Shown here: piece after piece, positions 38,166-46,448 of the stretch | Layout of the letters: every line of letters begins with the position of its first letter | Position numbering within the stretch: the stretch's first letter is position 1 | Assembly (NCBI GenBank): GCA_015063005.1 | Contig: SUTF01000001.1 | Location: 239,000-302,999, forward strand | Reading direction: 5' to 3' | DNA from: Methanobrevibacter millerae | GTDB taxonomy: Archaea; Methanobacteriota; Methanobacteria; Methanobacteriales; Methanobacteriaceae | Length of the DNA stretch: 64,000 bases | The notes under the pieces: generated by a model | Database searches by the model: none | What the model was told of the DNA's origin: nothing | What the model saw: the letters and a program-made list of their open reading frames with translations, nothing else | Made by a program: the position numbers and the translations under genes

Positions 38166-38896
38166 TTTTTATTATTATAAACATTACACCTTTCGCCACG
38201 TAAAAATCCAACTAACGTAACATTACCTTTTTTTGCAATGTTGTATCCTGAGTTTGCAGGTGCTGCATTGGATGCTAAAATAGGGACACCAACACGAGTC
38301 ATTTTTATTACCATATCTGCAGGCATTCTGCCGCTGTAAATCACGTATGAGTTTGATAGGTCAAAATCATGCAATAGTCCATATCCAATCACCTTGTCCA
38401 CTGCAACATGACGACTGACGTCTTCCTTTACAATAAACTGGTCTTTATATACAATTCCGGCTACATGGGTTCCACCGGTTGCCTGCCAGATTTCAGCATT
38501 GTCCTTCAGCTCTTCAATCCTGTCAATCAATTCATGAACAGACACTTGAAAATCTGATTTCACTTCCTTTACAGTTTTAATTTTGCTTCTCCATCCTCCA
38601 GCGGAATCGGAACATAAAACTGTTTCATTAGTTTTAAGTAATGTATCATCAATTTCAGCATAAATTTGATTTCCTTCAATTTTAATGTCTTTGATGGCAT
38701 CCATTGAATCAACCATATTTTCGTTGAACATGTATCCTACAGCAAATTCTTTCAATGAGTCTTCAATGGCTGATAAACTTCTGCTAATGTCGTTGTTAAT
38801 GGTTAATGTAATGGTTTCATCTTGAACAACATTTTCTTTGACTTCTTTTGGCTCATTGTTCTTATATGATATCGCATCAATTTCTTCAATTTTCAT
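38147..38896 (-). CDS. fdhD: formate dehydrogenase accessory sulfurtransferase FdhD
   Basis: A 249-residue FdhD homologue, which passes sulfur from a cysteine desulfurase to the Mo/W-bis-MGD cofactor before insertion into formate dehydrogenase. VGYMFNENMVDSMDAI, GGTHVAGIVYKDQFIVKEDVSRHVAVDKVIGY, YVIYSGRMPADMVIKM and PILASNAAPANSGYNIAKK are family blocks. The loop that carries CxxC in E. coli reads VLCSDSAGGW, with only one Cys. It is divergent from the ABC importer genes and convergent with hxlB; its client FdhA is 15 kb away. Confidence 0.93.
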   Translation of the reverse strand: MKIEEIDAISYKNNEPKEVKENVVQDETITLTINNDISRSLSAIEDSLKEFAVGYMFNENMVDSMDAIKDIKIEGNQIYAEIDDTLLKTNETVLCSDSAGGWRSKIKTVKEVKSDFQVSVHELIDRIEELKDNAEIWQATGGTHVAGIVYKDQFIVKEDVSRHVAVDKVIGYGLLHDFDLSNSYVIYSGRMPADMVIKMTRVGVPILASNAAPANSGYNIAKKGNVTLVGFLRGERCNVYNNKNRVIFD

Positions 38897-38968
38897 CTTA
38901 ATAACTCCTGTTATTTCTTATATATGTTTGCGATTATTCTTATTTTTTTGCAGTTAGTAAATTATTTA

Positions 38969-38985
38969 ATATGTTGGGAACATAT
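38969..38985. promoter_or_regulatory. 17-bp inverted repeat between fdhD and the ABC importer
   Basis: ATATGTTGGGAACATAT: perfect 7-bp arms with a GGG centre, 31 bp before the importer start (39016) and 73 bp before fdhD. A candidate shared operator. Confidence 0.5.
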
Positions 38986-39015
38986 ATTCATATCAAAGAT
39001 TATAATGTGGTTGAT

Positions 39016-40122
39016 ATGGAAAAGAAAAGTAAAATTATTATCTTGATTTTAGCTCTTTTAATCATATTAGGTATTGCAACACACATATTTTTAACTCCAT
39101 CAACTGTTGAAAATTCAGGAGCTAAAAATATAACTGATATGATTGGAAGAACTATTGAAATACCTCAATCACTTAACAAAGTGGTTGCAACTTCACCTCC
39201 TATGTCTACTGTTGTTTATATGATTGCTCCGGATAAATTGACTGCTTTGAATTTTAAGTGGAGCGATGATGAACTTAGGTATGTTCCATCACAATATCAG
39301 GGGTTACCAAATATCGGTGGTTGGTACGGAACTCAGGACGGTAGCTATGAAGAATTCATTGCTTCAGAACCTGACATCGTAATTGAATCCATTGATGAAG
39401 GTGGTGATGGAGACTTATCGACTGTAAATGAAAGACAAACTAAATTCGGTAAAATTCCTGTTGTAGCTGTTAATGATACAACCAGCGTTACAAAAGTCGA
39501 TGCTTCAATTACATTTATCGGTGATGTCATTGGTGCAAAGGATAGTGCTCAAAAATTAGTTGATTTCAATGACAAATATCTGAATAAGGTTAATGAAACT
39601 TCTTCAAAATTATCTGATGGTGATAAAAAAACAGTTTACTATGCAGTAGACAACGATGGATTGAAAACTTATCCTTCAGGTTCAACTCATGGTCAGTTAA
39701 TTGATTTGGTTGGGGGAGAAAATGTTGCCAATTCCTTGAATCAGGGAAATAGCACTAGTGGAGTTCAAGTTTCAATCGAACAGGTCATCAGCTGGAATCC
39801 TGATGTTATCATCACGACCGACCCTGATTTCTATGCGAAGGTCTATAATGATTCAAATTGGGCAAGTATAAATGCAGTTAAAAACCATGAAGTTTATTTA
39901 TCACCACAATCCCCATTCAAATGGTTTGACAGGCCGGTTGGGGCAAATATGATTATTGGAGTTCCTTGGACTGCTAAAGTAATATATCCCGACAAATATT
40001 CTGATATTAATTTGGTCGATGCCACTAAGGAATTTTATTCAAACTTCTATCATTTCGATTTGTCAGATGACCAGGCAAAGGAAATTTTATTGGGTTCAGG
40101 TCTTAAAGAATCAAATCTATAG
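39016..40122 (+). CDS. ABC importer substrate-binding protein (BtuF/FecB-type)
   Basis: A 368-residue lipid- or signal-anchored binding protein. ATG 39016 is chosen because the upstream ATG 38971 lies inside an inverted repeat and would hide the signal; the mature start MEKKSKIIILILALLIILG is a signal anchor. Residues about 40-130 start the type III binding fold with NITDMIGRTIEIPQSLNKVVA and GGWYGTQDGSYEEFIASEPDIVI. The ligand could be corrinoid, siderophore or a metal/oxyanion chelate. Position beside fdhD and upstream of fmdE suggests a Mo/W or iron link (inference). Confidence 0.85.
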   Translation: MEKKSKIIILILALLIILGIATHIFLTPSTVENSGAKNITDMIGRTIEIPQSLNKVVATSPPMSTVVYMIAPDKLTALNFKWSDDELRYVPSQYQGLPNIGGWYGTQDGSYEEFIASEPDIVIESIDEGGDGDLSTVNERQTKFGKIPVVAVNDTTSVTKVDASITFIGDVIGAKDSAQKLVDFNDKYLNKVNETSSKLSDGDKKTVYYAVDNDGLKTYPSGSTHGQLIDLVGGENVANSLNQGNSTSGVQVSIEQVISWNPDVIITTDPDFYAKVYNDSNWASINAVKNHEVYLSPQSPFKWFDRPVGANMIIGVPWTAKVIYPDKYSDINLVDATKEFYSNFYHFDLSDDQAKEILLGSGLKESNL

Positions 40123-40131
40123 GGTGATTAT

Positions 40132-41145
40132 ATGAACAGGGAAAATAAAGAAATTATAAGTTTGATACTTTTAGTATTCTTACCTATAATTCTTTTTTTC
40201 GCATCTTTTTTAATGGGGAGGTACCCAATCAGTCCTGTCGATGTTGTAAAGACTATTTTATCTCCAATTTTTCCACAGTTAACAGTATCTTCAACAGTCA
40301 ATACAATTGTATGGCAAATTAGACTTCCAAGGATATTGGCTGCTCTTTTGGTTGGAGCATCACTTTCAATGGCGGGGACTGCTTTTCAGGGAATATTTAA
40401 AAACCCTTTGGTATCATCCGATTTGCTGGGAGTCTCTAATGGTGCCGGTTTTGGTGCGGCTCTTGCAATCTTGTTAAGCGGATCCAGTGTGGTCATTCAA
40501 GTTTTTGCATTTGTTTTTGGTATTATCTCAGTTTCAATAACTTACCTAATATCAAAAGCATATAAGGCAGGAGGAATATTGATTCTAGTGCTTTCGGGAG
40601 TTGCAATATCTGCATTTTTCAATTCATTAATTTCTGGAATCAAGTTCATTGCCGATCCTGAAGACAAGCTGCCTGAAATTGTTTATTGGCTGATGGGAAG
40701 CTTGGCATCTGTTACAATGGATGAGATTATCATGATAATTATACCACTATTCATTGGATTCATTATTCTTTATTTGCTAAGATGGCAAATGAATATATTG
40801 GCTATGGGTGATGAAGAAGCTCAATCATTGGGTTTGAATCCTTCAAGAGTCAGGTTAATAATAATTGCCGCATGTACATTATTAACATCAGCAGCCGTAT
40901 CTATAAGCGGTATCATAGGCTGGATTGGTATGATTATTCCGCATATGGCAAGGATGATAGTGGGGCCTGACAATAAAATTTTGCTTCCAGCTTCTTTAAG
41001 TTTAGGTGCTAGCTTTTTGCTGCTGATAGACAATATTTCAAGGGCTATAATTTCAATTGAAATCCCTATTGGAATCTTAACTGCTGTAATCGGTGTTCCA
41101 ATATTTCTCTATTTGCTCAGAAGGGGGTATTCAGAATGGTCTTAG
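40132..41145 (+). CDS. ABC importer permease, FecCD/BtuC family
   Basis: A 337-residue membrane protein with about ten helices. Typical FecCD segments are RLPRILAALLVGASLSMAGT, FKNPLVSSDLLGVSNGAGFG, and near the end ISGIIGWIGMIIPHMARMIVGPDN, the coupling region for the ATPase. Type II importers of this family carry cobalamin, siderophores, haem, and in MolBC-like members molybdate/tungstate. Nine bp separate it from the binding protein and it overlaps the ATPase gene by 10 bp. Confidence 0.93.
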   Translation: MNRENKEIISLILLVFLPIILFFASFLMGRYPISPVDVVKTILSPIFPQLTVSSTVNTIVWQIRLPRILAALLVGASLSMAGTAFQGIFKNPLVSSDLLGVSNGAGFGAALAILLSGSSVVIQVFAFVFGIISVSITYLISKAYKAGGILILVLSGVAISAFFNSLISGIKFIADPEDKLPEIVYWLMGSLASVTMDEIIMIIIPLFIGFIILYLLRWQMNILAMGDEEAQSLGLNPSRVRLIIIAACTLLTSAAVSISGIIGWIGMIIPHMARMIVGPDNKILLPASLSLGASFLLLIDNISRAIISIEIPIGILTAVIGVPIFLYLLRRGYSEWS

Positions 41146-41927
41146 ATGTTAAAAAAATATCATTTTCTTATGAGGATGAATTAATATTTGAAGATATAAG
41201 CTTTTCAATTGATAAAGGTGATGTCTTATGTATACTCGGACCAAATGGAACTGGAAAAACCACATTAATCAAATGTCTCAATAGAATCCACGATATCGAT
41301 TCTGGTGAAATATTAATCGAAGGAAAAAATATTAAAGAGTTGTCATTTGCTCAGATATCAAGACATATCGGGTATATTCCTCAATCTCACATTCCAACTT
41401 TTCCATTTTCAGTGTTTGATGTTGTATTGATGGGCAGAGCCCCTTATTTGAATTTGACTGAAACTCCTAAGAAAGAAGATGAGGAGATAGCTATCAATGC
41501 CTTGAAAACATTGGGAATTGAAGATTTAAAAGATAAGGAATATACAAATTTGAGTGGGGGAGAAAGGCAATTGGTGTTTTTGGCAAGAATATTGTGCCAG
41601 CAGCCAGATATATTGATTTTGGATGAACCCACATCACATTTGGATTTTGGAAATCAAATAAAGCTATTGGAAATAATAGATAACCTGGCAAAATCTGGAT
41701 TATCTATAATAATGTCATCACATTTTCCAGATCATGCATTTTTAAGCTCTACAAAAGTGGCAATAATGAAAGATAAATCCTTCATTGATTTTGGAAAGCC
41801 TGATGATGTAGTTACTGAAGAAAACTTGAGAAAGGCATATTCAATAGATGTAAAATTAATTAATATTGACGATAATAGGAAAGTTTGTGTTCCTTTAAAA
41901 ACAAATTTAAAATTAGGTGATATTTAA
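41136..41927 (+). CDS. ABC importer ATPase (FepC/BtuD type)
   Basis: A 263-residue ATPase: Walker A GPNGTGKTTL (about 35-44), Q-loop IGYIPQSH, signature LSGGERQ, Walker B ILILDEPTSHLDFGNQ, and switch His in MSSHFPDHAF. SD AAGGGGG sits before the ATG, inside the permease gene. The gene ends in ATGA-style overlap with fmdE, making a tightly coupled four-gene operon. Confidence 0.95.
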   Translation: MVLDVKKISFSYEDELIFEDISFSIDKGDVLCILGPNGTGKTTLIKCLNRIHDIDSGEILIEGKNIKELSFAQISRHIGYIPQSHIPTFPFSVFDVVLMGRAPYLNLTETPKKEDEEIAINALKTLGIEDLKDKEYTNLSGGERQLVFLARILCQQPDILILDEPTSHLDFGNQIKLLEIIDNLAKSGLSIIMSSHFPDHAFLSSTKVAIMKDKSFIDFGKPDDVVTEENLRKAYSIDVKLINIDDNRKVCVPLKTNLKLGDI

Positions 41928-42496
41928 TGAATCAAAAAGATTACGAAGAACAGTTGAAAATGGCCGGTGAATTCCATGGAGAAATCTGTGGAGGAATAGC
42001 CATTGGAACTAAATTGGCAATGTATGGTTTGGAATTGATGGGTATGGAATTAAACACCCGTCATAAAAACCTGATTGTTATTTTGGAAATTGACAGATGT
42101 ATGGCCGATGCGGTTCAGGCTGTTACTAAATGTTCCATGGGTAAACGTTCACTTAAGCAAGCTTATTATGGAAAATTTGCAGCAACATTTTATAACATGG
42201 ACACTGGAGAAGCCTTAAGAATAATTGATGCTGATGCTAATAGGAAAGATAAGAAAAAAGAAACTCGTGAAGAAATGATTGAAAGATTTAAAATAACTCC
42301 TCCGGAAGAATTATTCACAGTTCAAAAAGTTAAAGTTGAATTAACAGAAGCACAAATGCCGGGTAAACCACATACTACTGAAATCTGTTCTGTCTGTGGT
42401 GATAAGGTAACTGATGGTCGTCATTTGATTGTTGATGGTAAACCGGTTTGCAAACCTTGTGTTGAAGGTGCTTATTACGAAGTAATAGATGAATAA
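41927..42496 (+). CDS. fmdE: FmdE-family protein with C-terminal zinc finger
   Basis: A 189-residue FmdE domain protein. EFHGEICGGIAIGTKLAMYG (about 14-33) is the HGxxCxG family motif with conserved His and Cys. ILEIDRCMADAVQAVTKCSMGKR follows, and a C-terminal treble-clef finger reads CSVCGDKVTDGR...CKPC (about 151-182). FmdE was named from the Mo-formylmethanofuran dehydrogenase operon of Methanothermobacter but is not part of the catalytic core. Here it starts on the last base of the ABC ATPase gene, so it may act in metal or cofactor handling with that importer (inference). Confidence 0.9.
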   Translation: MNQKDYEEQLKMAGEFHGEICGGIAIGTKLAMYGLELMGMELNTRHKNLIVILEIDRCMADAVQAVTKCSMGKRSLKQAYYGKFAATFYNMDTGEALRIIDADANRKDKKKETREEMIERFKITPPEELFTVQKVKVELTEAQMPGKPHTTEICSVCGDKVTDGRHLIVDGKPVCKPCVEGAYYEVIDE

Positions 42497-42519
42497 GATA
42501 GTAAAATTAATTACTATCT
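42496..42519. terminator. bidirectional terminator between fmdE and the 1260-residue adhesin
   Basis: Nine-bp arms AGATAGTAA and TTACTATCT with a 6-base loop, followed on the plus strand by TTATTTTTTA. Confidence 0.6.
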
Positions 42520-42527
42520 CTTATTTT

Positions 42528-45500
42528 TTAATTTGGGATTTCTGAGTCTGGAACATTGTATGTATATGTTACTCTAAATGGCCTATCACTATCAAATAAA
42601 GAACCAGATGATCCTTCTATGATATTATCACTTGAATTGAAATTTTCTTTATTAAATTCAATTGTGGCCATACCATTATGCACATTAGCTATTGTTTCTT
42701 GCTGTAAATCGCTGTATGCATTCAATGTGAAGTGGTATGTGAAATCAGGCAATTCAGTTACTATTTCACCGTCATTTAAAAAAGTCACATTATATTTTCC
42801 ATTTCCAAGACTTTTCAATTCACAGACAATAAGTGTAGTTTTAATCCTAGGACAGATTGTTCCTGCTCCAGGATTGTCTTCAGCCCATTTTGTGTATAAT
42901 GTTGTTCCATACCAATTCGGACCCAATACTAATTTCAAATCATCGTCCCATTCACCAGGACCATAAATTCCGGCAGGATTAGCACTAACTTCACCTAAAA
43001 TTATTTGGCTTGGTCCTTTTGCATTATTGTATAATGCATTGTTTTCCACAATTAATGTTGCGCCTGATGCGGGAGTGTAATTTTCATTAGCTGTGAATCC
43101 TTCAATCACGCTGTCCCTTATCTCATTGGATTTTATTATAATTCCGGAAGAATTTGCGGAGTCTAAAAATATTCCCATATAGTTTTCATTAATCAGGTTG
43201 TTCAATATTTCGATATTGTTTCCTGAGTGTCTTACGCTTATTCCATAACCGTAAGGTCCTTCAATCATATCGAATGTTAACCAGCCAATCTGATTTGAAA
43301 TGTTGTTGTTTATGATTTTGGTATTTGCAACGTTTTCATCAAATTCTATTCCGAAATTATTTCTAGAGATTGAATTTTCTTCAATATTTGTGTTATCTGC
43401 GTTATTTAGGAATATTCCATTTTTAAACTGAGTTATGGCATTGTTAATAATTTTTGTTTTAAGCCCTGAAACTTCAATACCATTTCCTTTAAGCAAGACT
43501 TCACTAACATTGTACATATCGATATTGCTTTTAGTTGCTACATTGTTTATTTCATTATCTTTGATTAGGGTATTTTCTACATTATTCAATACAATTCCAG
43601 ATACATCGTTTACATTTATTTTAGTATTTTTTATTATAACATCGTTTGCATTGACTGTAATAGCGGGACTATCCAGTTTTGAATTTATAGCAGCTCCGTT
43701 ACCATTAAATAAAATTGCCTTATTGATGTTTAGGGAAATGTCTGAATATTCACTTCCCAAAAATCTGACAGCCTTTTTTTCATCAACTGAATCTATAATG
43801 CTTTGAATTTCATTGTTGGATAAGTTGGGAGCAACTGTTAAAGTTTCTAAAACTTCAACAGTATTTGCAATATTTGCTCCATTATAACTAGAAGTAATTA
43901 TGTATTTTCCTATAGGTAACCTAATGTTTAAAGCAGCTATTCCGTTTTCATTAGTGGTTCTTTGGTAGAATACTCCATTGATATTGAAAGTTATTATTTC
44001 GCCGTCTGCAGGTTTTCCTTCACCATCAACTAACTTGACCTTGAATTGGTCTAGAATATCATATTCCTTTACCAGATCATCTGCTGAAAGTATGGATATG
44101 ACAGTAATGTTATTTGATACTCTGCATCCATTGTATTCTGCTGTAATGATGTAGTCTCCCGCATCCAAATTAATGTTTAATTTTGCATATCCGCTGGAGT
44201 TGGTTGTTCTGGTGTAGAATACTCCGTTGATATTAAACGTTACATTAGTGTTGGCTAAAGGATTTCCTTCATCATCAAGAAGTTTCACTGTGTATTGGGA
44301 AGCATTTTTATAGAATTTTACCAAATCATTATTTTCAGTTATTAATGATAAAACAGTAATATTATTTGACTTTTCTTCTTTAGTTAATGGGTTATATGCA
44401 GTGATTATGTATTTTCCAGCATTCAAGTTAATGTTTAATTTAGCGGTTCCATTTGCATCTGTTGTTCTATTATAGAATATTCCATTAATGTTGAAAGTAA
44501 CTGTCTGGTTTTTGATAATGTTTCCTTCACTGTCAACAAATGTTGCCTTGTATGGGGTTGCATTCCTATACATTTTAGTAATGTCTGATCCATCGATTGT
44601 TGATAATATGTTGATTATATTTGTTGTAGTTGATGAAGGATAATTGTCAGTTTCATTAAATGTGGCTATTACACTATACTGTCCTGGATTGAAGTTGATA
44701 TTGATTGATGCAACTCCATTTTCATTTGTTGTCCTTGTATAGTCAATTCCATTTAAATTCAAAGTTATATTTTGATTAGATAAATAATTTCCATCGCTGT
44801 CTTTTAAAATAACTGTATAAGGTGTTGAATTTCCAAAATATTTGGTCAAATCATTTCCAACAAGTTCTGTTTCGAGTATTACAGTACCGTTTGGTATATT
44901 TGAATTTGGAATTTCATAAAATGCTGATAATCTGTCTGCTGTTGACTTGAAGTTGATGGCACCATATCCGGGGCTGATTACGGTAATGTTGTTTCCTTTT
45001 GATTTGTATTTTGCATCTGTAAAATCAGCTGTTGCGGTTCCATTTGATATGCGAACAATTCTATATTGGTCATTGGTTTCTATACCTGCTCTTGTTGAAG
45101 CTTTATTTAAGAAGAATGTTATATCTATTGTACTTAAATAGTTGGCTATTTCTCCAGTATCTTTTCTAACGATGGATACATTATAAACTCCTGGTGAAAC
45201 TTCTTTTATTTCATTAAATACTAAGTCTCTAGTACCGTCTTTAAGAAGTCCGACTTCGTAGTATGTACTTGGACATAACTGTTCATATGCATAAAAATTG
45301 CTTTCCACATATATGATTCCGGTTCCGCCCTGTGCAGTTTGCTGGGTAAACACTGCTCTTGTTAAATGTTGATTAAAGAAATTTTGGTCAATTTCTTCAA
45401 CCTTTTCATTAATTAATGTAGGAACAGCCAGATATGTATTGTATAATCCATAATTTCCATTTTGGAAAATGTTGTTTCCTTTAACTTTCAATAATTCGAT

Positions 45501-46310
45501 TGTTGAGTTAACGAATATTCCCGCACCTTGCGTTGCTCTTGATTGAACATTGTTGTCTCTATTTGCAGTAATGTTATTGCTTGTGATGTTGCTGTTAACG
45601 CATGATCCGTAATAGATTCCTTTCCAATTGTTCAAATAAATTGTATTGTTAATTATGTTTGTGGCCTCAACATTATCTCCAAAATAAATTCCCGCTTCAC
45701 TGTTGCGTTCAATGATTGATTTTGTAATGTTTATATTATTGCTGTCAGTAGCATAAATTCCTTTAATGGATTTTCTGACGGAAACCTGATTAATATTGAT
45801 ATTTGAACTGTTGGTAATGTAAATACCCGGTCCGTCACTAACTTCAGTTATTTTACAGTTTGTAATTTCAATATTGCTTGCACCATTGATGTATACAGCA
45901 TATGGGTCGATGCTTCCTCTTTTGGCAGCATCATTTGAAAAAGTAAAACCGGATAATATGGAGCCTGATGCATTTTCAGTAAAATAAAATATTCCAATTC
46001 CGTCTGAAACTTGGTAATTTGAAGGACAAGTTCCCATTTTTGTTCCAACATTACTTATTATGTTCAATGGTTTATCGACAATGAAGTGACAATGCTCATA
46101 GTTAGTACCAGTTATTTCGATAGTATCTCCAGCACTAGCGTTATTAATAGCAGTTTGTATCGTTGGATTATTCATTTGATTTGTAGAAGAGCCGTCTACA
46201 ATAATCGTATTCCCCAAATCAGTAATGTTTTCATCAGCCATTACTGCTGAGGAAAATGATAATAAAATAAATATACTTATAAAAATTAATAATATCTTTT
46301 TATATTTCAT
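42528..46310 (-). CDS. adhesin-like protein with internally duplicated architecture
   Basis: A 1260-residue secreted protein with a classic signal peptide (cleavage near AVMA, residue 25). Order: NosD-type beta-helix A (about 35-320), domain W1 (about 330-470), four Ig-like modules (about 475-825, each with FNINGVFYxRTT and LNINLxAGxYIITA), beta-helix B (about 850-1110) and domain W2 (about 1125-1260). W1 and W2 share NFYAY/NWYGT, CPSTYYEV/CPRIKTTL, GVYNVSI/GKYNVTF and NSNIPN/DSEIPN. The chain stops exactly where W1 would pass into Ig modules. No anchor seen. The Ig cassette matches that of 4662-7610. Confidence 0.87.
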   Translation of the reverse strand: MKYKKILLIFISIFILLSFSSAVMADENITDLGNTIIVDGSSTNQMNNPTIQTAINNASAGDTIEITGTNYEHCHFIVDKPLNIISNVGTKMGTCPSNYQVSDGIGIFYFTENASGSILSGFTFSNDAAKRGSIDPYAVYINGASNIEITNCKITEVSDGPGIYITNSSNININQVSVRKSIKGIYATDSNNINITKSIIERNSEAGIYFGDNVEATNIINNTIYLNNWKGIYYGSCVNSNITSNNITANRDNNVQSRATQGAGIFVNSTIELLKVKGNNIFQNGNYGLYNTYLAVPTLINEKVEEIDQNFFNQHLTRAVFTQQTAQGGTGIIYVESNFYAYEQLCPSTYYEVGLLKDGTRDLVFNEIKEVSPGVYNVSIVRKDTGEIANYLSTIDITFFLNKASTRAGIETNDQYRIVRISNGTATADFTDAKYKSKGNNITVISPGYGAINFKSTADRLSAFYEIPNSNIPNGTVILETELVGNDLTKYFGNSTPYTVILKDSDGNYLSNQNITLNLNGIDYTRTTNENGVASININFNPGQYSVIATFNETDNYPSSTTTNIINILSTIDGSDITKMYRNATPYKATFVDSEGNIIKNQTVTFNINGIFYNRTTDANGTAKLNINLNAGKYIITAYNPLTKEEKSNNITVLSLITENNDLVKFYKNASQYTVKLLDDEGNPLANTNVTFNINGVFYTRTTNSSGYAKLNINLDAGDYIITAEYNGCRVSNNITVISILSADDLVKEYDILDQFKVKLVDGEGKPADGEIITFNINGVFYQRTTNENGIAALNIRLPIGKYIITSSYNGANIANTVEVLETLTVAPNLSNNEIQSIIDSVDEKKAVRFLGSEYSDISLNINKAILFNGNGAAINSKLDSPAITVNANDVIIKNTKINVNDVSGIVLNNVENTLIKDNEINNVATKSNIDMYNVSEVLLKGNGIEVSGLKTKIINNAITQFKNGIFLNNADNTNIEENSISRNNFGIEFDENVANTKIINNNISNQIGWLTFDMIEGPYGYGISVRHSGNNIEILNNLINENYMGIFLDSANSSGIIIKSNEIRDSVIEGFTANENYTPASGATLIVENNALYNNAKGPSQIILGEVSANPAGIYGPGEWDDDLKLVLGPNWYGTTLYTKWAEDNPGAGTICPRIKTTLIVCELKSLGNGKYNVTFLNDGEIVTELPDFTYHFTLNAYSDLQQETIANVHNGMATIEFNKENFNSSDNIIEGSSGSLFDSDRPFRVTYTYNVPDSEIPN

Positions 46311-46416
46311 ACATTCAACCTCTAGTTATAGTTATAACAATTGATATGTATGATGTTTCATATTATAAAAAATATACTATTTTTTAATTGGATGTTTTAA
46401 AAAAAGAAAATAAAAA

Positions 46417-46438
46417 AAATACTCTATATAGAGTATTT
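46417..46438 (-). terminator. perfect palindromic terminator after the 692-residue adhesin
   Basis: Arms AAATACTCTAT and ATAGAGTATTT, 11 bp, no spacer, followed on the minus strand by a long T-rich run. Confidence 0.65.
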
Positions 46439-46448
46439 AAAAGTTTGT

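Noticed and set aside
40821..41033. Minus-strand ORF antisense to the FecCD permease
   Set aside because: Shadow of a conserved membrane protein gene; no translation signals.
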